NCBI GenBank assembly: GCA_964577115.1
Contig: CAZNXJ010000002.1
Location: 252,285 to 316,284, forward strand
DNA length: 64,000 nt
Direction: 5' to 3'
From: CAZNXJ01 sp964577115
GTDB lineage: Bacteria; Planctomycetota; Planctomycetia; Pirellulales; Pirellulaceae
Made by a program: the position numbers and the translations under genes
Part shown: piece after piece, positions 27,491-35,200 of the stretch
Layout: each line of letters begins with the position of its first letter
How positions within the stretch are numbered: the stretch's first letter is position 1
The notes under the pieces: generated by a model
What the model was told of the DNA's origin: nothing
What the model saw: the letters and a program-made list of their open reading frames with translations, nothing else
Databases searched by the model: none

Positions 27491-28198
27491 TTAATTCGAA
27501 TCGCCCGAGCTCCAGCGGCGCATCAGCGCATGATCGACGACGCCCAGTTGGTCGAGAATTCTCGCCACGACGAAATCAATCAAATCAAAGACGCTCCGCA
27601 CGCCGTGATACCAGCCCGGCATGGCGGGGAGCACCACGGCGCCGCACTCGGCGGCAAGCCGAAGGTTATTGAGGTAGCCGCGAGAGAGCGGAGTTTCGCG
27701 CGGCACGAGGATCAGTTTTCGCTGCTCCTTCAAGTGCACCTCCGCGGCTCGCTCGATTAAATTGCCGCTCGCTCCGTGCACAACGCCGCTCAGCGTGCCG
27801 CCGGAACACGGGCAGATTACCATACCCCGCGTGCGGTACGAGCCGCTCGCGATCGGGGCCATGAAATCCTGTTCGCCGTGATACTGCACGCGTGCTGCTG
27901 CGGTTGAATCGAGCGACACGCCGCTGCCGCCCGCGGATGTTTCGTACGCATTGCCAAAACGTGACCACCAGGGCGTGCCCTGCGAGGTTTCGAGGAGCTG
28001 ATGGAGCTGAAATGCGTCGAGCTGCACGTGGACGTCGAGTTCCTGCGCGAGGACGGTGGCTGCCGAGCGGCTGATGGCCAGGTGCACGTGGTGACCGCGG
28101 CCGAGCAGCACTTCGAGCAGCCGGACTGCGTAGGCAGCACCGCTTGCGCCGGTCAGGGCGAGAACGAACGGTGGCGAATCGAGCGTCATGGCGGTCAT
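27491..28198 (-). CDS. ubiX: UbiX-type flavin prenyltransferase
   Basis: Predicted protein of 235 residues. UbiX prenylates FMN to make the cofactor of UbiD-type decarboxylases, which act on the prenylated naphthoate in the futalosine route. The N-terminal flavin-binding motif (LALTGASGAAYAVRLLEVL), MVICPCSGGTLSGVVHG and the C-terminal LVPRETPLSRGYLNNL are typical. It carries an insertion of about 35 residues between residues 70 and 110 (SQGTPWWSRFGN and beyond) compared with short UbiX proteins. Its start overlaps the ubiE stop (ATGA). No ubiD partner lies in the window. Confidence 0.92.
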   Translation of the reverse strand: MTAMTLDSPPFVLALTGASGAAYAVRLLEVLLGRGHHVHLAISRSAATVLAQELDVHVQLDAFQLHQLLETSQGTPWWSRFGNAYETSAGGSGVSLDSTAAARVQYHGEQDFMAPIASGSYRTRGMVICPCSGGTLSGVVHGASGNLIERAAEVHLKEQRKLILVPRETPLSRGYLNNLRLAAECGAVVLPAMPGWYHGVRSVFDLIDFVVARILDQLGVVDHALMRRWSSGDSN

Positions 28199-28905
28199 TT
28201 CACGCCCACGTATAAGGTCGCAACACCAAACGTCAACGTCGTTGCGCGTGCATCGCGAAGCCCTGCTGCACGCATGCGATCGAGCAGCGCTTCGCCCGAG
28301 GGAAATTCGCTGACACTCGCGGGCAGGTAACCGTACGCCTCCTGATCGTTGCGCGCAAGCCGCTGACCGATTTTCGGTAGGATGCGGCGGAAGTAGAAGC
28401 CATACAAGCCCGCCATCGGCTGCCAGGTCGGCGTCGAGAATTCAAGCACCGCGACGCGGCCGCCCGGCCGGCAGACTCGATACATCTCGCGCAGGCCTTG
28501 ATCCGTATCGGCCACGTTGCGCAGACCGAAGGCGACCGACACCAGTTCGAATGTATTATCAAGAAACGGCAGCCGCTGCGCGTCGGCTTCGACGAACTGC
28601 ACCTGCCCGTCAATTCCCAGCCGCTGGCGTTTGCGTTCGCCGATCTCGAGCATCGGGCGGCAAAAGTCCGCGCCGACAATCTTCGCCTGGGGACCCATGC
28701 GGCGAGAAAACGCGAAGGCGAGGTCGCCGGTTCCGGTACAGACGTCGAGCACCGGGCCCGGGGAGCCGGGCGAAGCCAGCCGAGCGGTCCGCCAGCGCCA
28801 GTAACGGTCGATGTTCATCGACAAGAGGTGGTTCAGGCGATCGTATTGCGGAGCGATCGCGCTGAACATCTGGCGGACGCGGGCGTTCGACTTATCGACC
28901 GGCAT
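28195..28905 (-). CDS. ubiE: Demethylmenaquinone C-methyltransferase (UbiE/MenG)
   Basis: Predicted protein of 236 residues from ATG 28905; an upstream TTG at 28950 is less likely. It makes the last methylation of menaquinone with S-adenosylmethionine. Motifs: RVRQMFSAIAPQYDRLNHLLS at the N-terminus, the SAM-binding VLDVCTGTGDLAF, the acidic EADAQRLPF, and VSVAFGLRNVAD. It is the first gene of a leftward cluster (ubiE-ubiX-mqnP-mqnE) and is divergent from comB across a 190-base spacer that holds a strong inverted repeat. Confidence 0.93.
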   Translation of the reverse strand: MPVDKSNARVRQMFSAIAPQYDRLNHLLSMNIDRYWRWRTARLASPGSPGPVLDVCTGTGDLAFAFSRRMGPQAKIVGADFCRPMLEIGERKRQRLGIDGQVQFVEADAQRLPFLDNTFELVSVAFGLRNVADTDQGLREMYRVCRPGGRVAVLEFSTPTWQPMAGLYGFYFRRILPKIGQRLARNDQEAYGYLPASVSEFPSGEALLDRMRAAGLRDARATTLTFGVATLYVGVK

Positions 28906-28989
28906 GGAGATCGTTTGTCGGGAAGGTGGGATCGTCTCGCCCGGCGGCAACCGTTGACCGAGCGAGGCTCCCCTGGATGCGGGCTAGTA

Positions 28990-29025
28990 CCGCAAGACCC
29001 GATAGGCTCATAACGGGCCTTGCGG
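28990..29025. promoter_or_regulatory. Stem-loop in the ubiE/comB divergent spacer
   Basis: CCGCAAG (28990-28996) pairs with CTTGCGG (29019-29025), and inside it CCCG (28998-29001) pairs with CGGG (29014-29017), leaving a one-base mismatch and a 12-base loop. It lies 70 bases before the comB ATG and 85 bases before the ubiE ATG. No T run follows on either strand, so a leader RNA structure or operator is more likely than a terminator. Confidence 0.4.
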
Positions 29026-29095
29026 CCCAGGGAATCTCGCACGATACCGTAAGGACCCCGTTTTGACGAGGCAGGAGCCCCAAGGACGCGATGCC

Positions 29096-29854
29096 ATGAT
29101 TAATGCGTATTTTCTTCCGAGCCTGCTTGGCGAACCTCAGATTGTCGGGCGCGCGGTGGTGGTGATTGACGTCCTGCGCGCGACCACGACGATCGCGCAG
29201 GCCCTGGCATCCGGGGCGCGCGCCGTCGTGCCGTGCGAGCACATCGAGGAAGCTCAGCGCCTCGCAGCCGAATTAGGGCCGGATGCCGTGACCGGGGGCG
29301 AACGGGGCGGGCGGCGCATCGAGGGTTTTCAGCTAGGAAATTCGCCGTCCGAGTACACTCCGGAAGCGGTCCAGGGAAAGATCGTTGTATTCACGACGAC
29401 CAACGGCACTCGGGCGATGCAGCGCTGCCGCTCGGCTCGGCGCATCCTACTCGCCGCCTTCACGAACTTCTCGGCCGTCTGCCAGGCGCTCGACGACGAA
29501 CCCGATTTCGACATCCTATGCGCGGGAACGGACGGGCACATTTCGCGGGAAGACGTGCTGCTGGCCGGCGCGATTGTGGCCGACCGCCTCGGTTGTGCTC
29601 GCCATGCCCACCAGTCGCTGAACGACCAGGCCGAGATCGCCGCGGACGTCTGGCGGCGGGTGGCACGCGAGACGTTCAGCCATCAGCCGCTCGCGCGCAT
29701 CCTGCGCGATAGTCTCGGCGGCCGCAATTTGCTGGAGATTGGGCACGAAGACGATATTGAACTGGCCGCTCAGCTCGATCGGCTCGACGTTGTCCCCGAA
29801 CTCGATATTTCCACCTGGCAAATCCGCTGCGCCGGCGCCTCGCCCACTCCCTAA
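29096..29854 (+). CDS. comB: 2-phosphosulfolactate phosphatase family protein
   Basis: Predicted protein of 252 residues from ATG 29096, with AAGGA about ten bases upstream. ComB removes phosphate from 2-phosphosulfolactate on the way to coenzyme M in archaea; bacterial members are common but often of unproven role. Family features are VVVIDVLRATTTIAQALASG, VTGGERGGRRIEGFQLGNSP, VVFTTTNGTRAM, and a later acidic stretch CAGTDGHISREDVLLAG. No other coenzyme M or sulfolactate gene is nearby, so the substrate here is uncertain. It is monocistronic, divergent from ubiE. Confidence 0.88.
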   Translation: MINAYFLPSLLGEPQIVGRAVVVIDVLRATTTIAQALASGARAVVPCEHIEEAQRLAAELGPDAVTGGERGGRRIEGFQLGNSPSEYTPEAVQGKIVVFTTTNGTRAMQRCRSARRILLAAFTNFSAVCQALDDEPDFDILCAGTDGHISREDVLLAGAIVADRLGCARHAHQSLNDQAEIAADVWRRVARETFSHQPLARILRDSLGGRNLLEIGHEDDIELAAQLDRLDVVPELDISTWQIRCAGASPTP

Positions 29855-30018
29855 CCCCCGCCACCTCCACCGGATACGCGCGCGTTCGACCGTCGAGGCA
29901 TCGGCCGCTGAGACTTCATCGCGTCACTCGGCACAAATACGGCATTGCCGTTACGCACGCTACTTTCCTTCCTTTTCCGCCCTCCTCGTTCCTCCTGCGG
30001 CCTCGGCGATTTCATCAA

Positions 30019-30037
30019 GCGCTCAAAATTTGAGCGC
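30019..30037. promoter_or_regulatory. 19-base palindrome upstream of the FHA-sigma54 activator
   Basis: GCGCTCAAA and TTTGAGCGC are inverted around a single central base (30028). The site is 99 bases before the ATG at 30136 and 165 bases after comB. A one-base centre suits a dimeric DNA-binding protein better than an RNA hairpin; its AT centre stands out from the GC-rich surroundings. Confidence 0.4.
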
Positions 30038-30135
30038 CTTCATTGAGTAGTGCGCCTTGGCAACGTACACTGAAGAGCCACATCAGCGGGACGGTCGTGT
30101 TCAGCGGGGAAATTGCATGCAGGAACAGAGGCGTG

Positions 30136-32004
30136 ATGGCGGGACGTTTTTCCCTAATCGTTCTTAATGGGCCCTCACCCGGCATAACCAGGCGACTTGA
30201 TCCCGAAACCACCGTGACCTTGGGGCGACATCCCTCGCGCGAGCTGGCTCTGGATGATGACCGTGCCAGTCGCTTGCACGCGCGGATTTCCTACCGCGCG
30301 GATCGCTGGTATCTCGAGGATTGCGGGAGTTTGAATGGCACGTATGTGAATTCGCAGCCGATCCAGCAGGCGGTGCTCGAGCCGGGCGATCTGATTCGGG
30401 TCGGTGACCGGCTCATCTTGTTTGCTGCCGACGAGCCCGATTCGTCGGTGGGCGGCGGACCGGGCAGTCTGCGAGCGACGACGTTGGTCGAGCGGGCTCG
30501 GAGCAAATCGTCCGGTGTGGGGCTCGTCGAGCAGAGTCTGAGCGAATCGATGTCACGTGTCGTGCGCGACTCGGCTGTGCTCTGCCGGCTCGCAAACCTG
30601 CTGCACGAGCAGACGGACAGCCAGGCCCTCATCCGCTCATCCGTTGAAGCGTTGGTCGACGGGCTCGACGCCGACACTGTCTCGGTTTGGTTGGTGGGCA
30701 CGGATGGCCGCTTGCGGTGTGCGCAGCGTTGGGGCGATGAGCCGCGGTCGAAGGGGCACGTGCTGGCGAGCCTCGCGGTCGAAAAGCGCAAGGCCATTCT
30801 GATGGACTCGCCGGAGAACGCTGCCAACTCGCCGGAGACCGCGACGATCGGCACGGCGATCGGCGTTCCCATTCCCGCGCGCAAAGTATGTCTGGGGGCG
30901 ATCGAATGTCACCGTCATCCGGATCGCAAGCCGTTTACGCGCAGCGATCTCGATTTCACGGTCGTCGTAGCTCACCAAACGGGTGCGGCGCTGGAAAACC
31001 TCGAGCATCGCGAGCGTCTTGAGCAGGCGAATATCGAACTGCGGCGCCGGTTGGATGAACAAAGCCGGTTGGCGGGGTCCAGCCCGGCTATCCACAGCGT
31101 GCTCGACAAGGTCACGCGCGTGGGGCCAGCGGCGTCGAACGTGCTGATCATCGGCGAGAGCGGCACGGGGAAGGAGCTCGTGGCCCGCGCGATCCATGAC
31201 CTCAGCCGTCACAGTTCGGGGCCGTACATCACGGTCAACTGCGCGGCGTTTAGTGAATCGCTGCTCGAGAGCGAGTTGTTTGGGCACGAGCCCGGCGCGT
31301 TCACGGGGGCCGACCGGCGGCATATCGGGCAGATCGAGCGAGCTCATCGCGGCACGTTGTTCCTGGACGAGGTGGGCGAGATGAGTCTCGCGTGCCAGGC
31401 GAAGTTACTGCGTGTTCTTGAAGGCCATCCCTTCACGCGGCTTGGAGGTCAGGAGCCGATCCGTGTTGAAGTGCGAACGATTGCCGCGACGCACCGCGAC
31501 CTGGCGGCGCTAGTGCGTCAGGGCAAGTTCCGCGAAGACTTGCTCTACCGTCTGCGCGTCATCGACATCCACGTTCCGCCGCTCCGCGAACGGGGTGACG
31601 ACATCGTTGAACTGGCGTCGCTGTTTCTCGACCAATTCCGCCGGCAAATGGGGCGCGGCCCCAAGCGTCTTTCGGCGGCCGCACTGCAAGCGCTGCGCGA
31701 CTATCATTGGCCGGGAAACGTGCGCGAGCTGCGTAACGCGGTCGAGCGGGCCGTGGTGTTGGGGCACGGTGAAGAAGTTGTTCCTGAAGACCTCGGCCTG
31801 CCGCGCGGTGGCGTCCCGACCGGCGCTCAGCCGCAGCTGACATCCCTCCGCGAAGCCGAACGGCGCCACATCGAGTACGTCCTCCAGCAGGTCGGCGGCA
31901 ACAAAACTCAGGCCTGCAAAATCCTGGGGATTGGCCGCGGCACGCTTTATAACAAGCTGGCCGGCATTGACGGCGAGACGGTGGATGATGAAATCGAGGG
32001 GTAA
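30136..32004 (+). CDS. FHA-GAF-AAA+ sigma-54-dependent activator
   Basis: Predicted protein of 622 residues from ATG 30136, with AGAGG upstream; an earlier start at 30043 would add 31 residues. Domains: an N-terminal FHA domain (TLGRHPSRELALDDDRASRLHARI, then GSLNGTYVN) that binds phosphothreonine, a GAF domain (about residues 155-300), the sigma-54-interacting AAA+ domain with Walker A GESGTGKE (near 338), an intact GAFTGA loop (near 387) and LFLDEVGEM, and a Fis-type helix-turn-helix at the C-terminus (NKTQACKILGIGRGTLYNKL). It lacks a receiver domain. The FHA domain implies control by a Ser/Thr kinase, and two such kinases lie in this window; which one acts is unknown. Confidence 0.92.
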   Translation: MAGRFSLIVLNGPSPGITRRLDPETTVTLGRHPSRELALDDDRASRLHARISYRADRWYLEDCGSLNGTYVNSQPIQQAVLEPGDLIRVGDRLILFAADEPDSSVGGGPGSLRATTLVERARSKSSGVGLVEQSLSESMSRVVRDSAVLCRLANLLHEQTDSQALIRSSVEALVDGLDADTVSVWLVGTDGRLRCAQRWGDEPRSKGHVLASLAVEKRKAILMDSPENAANSPETATIGTAIGVPIPARKVCLGAIECHRHPDRKPFTRSDLDFTVVVAHQTGAALENLEHRERLEQANIELRRRLDEQSRLAGSSPAIHSVLDKVTRVGPAASNVLIIGESGTGKELVARAIHDLSRHSSGPYITVNCAAFSESLLESELFGHEPGAFTGADRRHIGQIERAHRGTLFLDEVGEMSLACQAKLLRVLEGHPFTRLGGQEPIRVEVRTIAATHRDLAALVRQGKFREDLLYRLRVIDIHVPPLRERGDDIVELASLFLDQFRRQMGRGPKRLSAAALQALRDYHWPGNVRELRNAVERAVVLGHGEEVVPEDLGLPRGGVPTGAQPQLTSLREAERRHIEYVLQQVGGNKTQACKILGIGRGTLYNKLAGIDGETVDDEIEG

Positions 32005-32020
32005 CGCGGGGGCGATAAAC

Positions 32021-32046
32021 CACGGATAACACGGATCGGCACGGAT
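32021..32046. repeat. Three spaced CACGGAT repeats
   Basis: CACGGAT occurs at 32021, 32030 and 32040, 9 and 10 bases apart, just after the sigma-54 activator gene. A related CCACGGATGAC lies on the other strand near 52417. Similar short repeats are scattered in planctomycete intergenic DNA. I know of no function. Confidence 0.4.
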
Positions 32047-32205
32047 CGGAGTTGTGCCTACTGGGTTAGCCTATTCGCTACAAGCGATACCAGCGAGGAC
32101 GGGCGCGCTGAGGGGAGCGTATTCACGCTGAGTTATTGTTGGCGGGCTGGCCATCGAAAATGGTACCCTTCTCGTAAGTGAAACGTGCCAGAGGGGGTGC
32201 CGACC

Positions 32206-35200
32206 ATGAGCGATAGTGCGCCGTCTGTCAACCTCACCGACAATGTGTCGCGGCACTCCGCCGATCAGGGCGGGGTTATCACAGCGGACGTCGCCGCCGC
32301 GATGAATTTTGCATCGTGGCTGAACTCAGTGCCGCTGCTTCGTACGTTGACCATCGGCAACACCACGTCGCAGATTTGGAGCAATCTGCGGCTCGACTTG
32401 CAAACATCGCCTGCGTTTGCTCGCGCCAAGACATGGCATCTTGAACGGATCAACCCGGGCGAGCATGTTCGGCTCGGCGATCGAGATGTCCAGATCGACC
32501 CGGATTATCTGAACGGGTTGAATGAAGCCGAGCGTGGTCAGCTACAGTTTCGACTTTGGCAGGGCGACCAGCTGCTCGCGGAATCAATCTATGACATCCG
32601 CATCTTGGCCCGTGACGAATGGGGCGGGATGTCGAGCATGGCGGAACTGCTGGCCGCATTCGTCATGCCCAACGATCCAGGATTGGCGCGCGTGCTCAAG
32701 CGGGCGAGCAATCTACTTGCCCGGCATGGCCATTCGTCGGCGCTTGATGGTTACCAGAGCGGCGATCCGCGCCGCGCTTATATGTTGGCGGCCGCCGTCT
32801 GGTCGGCCGTTGCGGCCGAGAAGTTGTCGTACACAAATCCACCAGCCAGCTTTGAACGCTCCGGACAAAAAGTCCGGCGTCCGTCCGTTGTTCTCTCCGA
32901 CGGATTAGCGACCTGCCTGGACACGAGCCTGCTATTTGCTGCTGCGCTGGAGGCGATCGGACTGAACACGATTATCGTGATGCAAGACGGGCATTGTTTC
33001 ACCGGTGTATGGCTCGTCGAACGGACGCTTCCGCGGATTGTCACTACCGAATGCAGCGAAATTCGTAAGGCCATCGACGCACACGAGCTGCGAACATTTG
33101 AAACGACGCTGGTGACACATAACCCGCCCGCGCGTTTCGAGGACGCCATCCGGATGGCTCGGGATGCAACTCGCGAGGCGCAAGAAGGCCGGTTCCTTGC
33201 CGCCATCGATATCGCTCGGGCGCGCATGTCTCAGATCCGACCCCTGGCATCGCACGAAGCACGCGAGCTGCGCGTCGAGCAGGAAGCCGGCGGCGACGGT
33301 TCGCTTCCGTTGCCTAAACCGCCGGACTTCGGCGGGGTTCCCGCCGAAATCGCCGAGGAAAGGCCCTCGACGCCGGCGGGCCGCATTGAGCGCTGGCAGC
33401 GCAAGCTGTTGGACCTGTCGCTGCGGAATCGGCTGCTCAATTTTAGATCGGGCCAGTCAGCGGTCCCCGTGCTATGTCCGGACGCTGCATTACTCGAGGA
33501 TCGGCTTGCGGCCGGAGGGAAACTGCGTCTAATTTCGTTGCCCGAACACAATCCCTTGGGCGAGCGCGATGCGCAGTTGCACCAGCAGACGACTCATCAC
33601 GATATCAATATCGAGTTCGCGCGGCAGGCACTAGTTCGCGATGAACTCTGTTCGCCGCTTGGGGAACGCGAATTAGCAAACCGCCTGACGTCGCTTTATC
33701 GCAAAGTACGCAACGACCTTGCCGAAGGGGGTTCGAACACCTTGTATCTGGCGGTGGGCTTTCTGCGCTGGAAGCAGCGGCCGACCGATTCGAAAAGCTA
33801 TCTCGCGCCGTTGCTGCTGGTCCCCGTCAAGTTAACGCGTAAGAGTGCCATCTCGCCGTACCTGCTCTCCCAGCACGAGGATGACGTTCGCTTCAATGCG
33901 ACCCTGATCCAGCTTCTGCTGAAAGATTTCGGGCGTGACATTTCGGCCATCGATGCCAATCTGCCCATGGATGAACACGGCGTTGATGTTCCTCGCATGC
34001 TGGACTGGGTGCGCCACGAAGTGCGCGACATTCCCGGATTTGAGGTCGTCGATGACGTTGCCCTGTCGACGTTCTCGTTTGCCAAGTATCTGATGTGGAA
34101 GGATCTGGTCGACCGCATCCAACAGCTTGAACATAACCGTGTTGTGCGCCATCTCATTCGCGATCCGGATAAACCCTTTCAGTCCGATGCGCTCACCACG
34201 ATTCCGGCTCCATACGAGATCGATAAACGCTACGAACCAAAGGAGTTGGTTCACATCCTACCTGCCGACTCGTCGCAAGTTGCCGCGGTTATGGCAGCGT
34301 CGGAAGGTCATGACTTTGTGCTAATCGGACCACCCGGTACTGGTAAAAGTCAGACGATTGCCAACATCATCGCGCAATGTCTGGCAACGGGGAAATCGGT
34401 ACTGTTCGTCGCGGAGAAAACCGCCGCGCTGGATGTGGTATATCGGCGTCTGCGGGATTGCGGCCTGGGGGACTGTTGCATCGAGCTGCATTCGAATCGT
34501 GCGGAGCGCCGGAGATTTCTCGACCAACTCAAGGCATCCTGGGAAAACAACCGTCGCTCGAAGGCCGGCGACTGGCTCGACATCAACAAGCGGCTGAAGA
34601 TTCGTCGCGATGAACTGAATGCGTACGTGGATGCGATTCACGAGAAGCATCCCAATGGATGGACCGTCTTCCAGGCGCTCGGACTCTCGGTAGCCGGTGC
34701 GGAATTTCAAACGCCGCAGCTTTATTGGCCCGATACGGTCCATCATGACGTGGCTGCCTATCAGGACCTGCTGGAGATTGCCAGGGAACTCGGCCGCACG
34801 TTTGCCGTCCTGGATCCCGACGTTCGGCTTCCGGTGGCCAAGCGGCAGTGGTCAGCTGGTTGGGAAGCGAAGCTGCTTGCGGATTGCGCACGTCTCAAGT
34901 CCACCGCCGTGACGCTGCGAGAGTCGCTTGAGGAGTTCGCGGCGGCCGCTGGGTTGTCTGACGTAAAAGACGGATCGGCTCGCCAGCTGGAAAATTTTCG
35001 CCGGCTTGCCCACGCATTGCTTGAATGCGCTGGGAACGACGCGCGCGTCATGTTCAACAAGCAGTTCGGGCAGCTGCCAAAGCAGATTGCCGAACTGCAA
35101 ACGGCGATATCGGAGTATCGGCAGGCGGAAAATAGCGCTCGGGGAAAGTACTCGGCCGAGATCCTACCGCAGATCCCACTGGACGACCTCGATCACCGTT

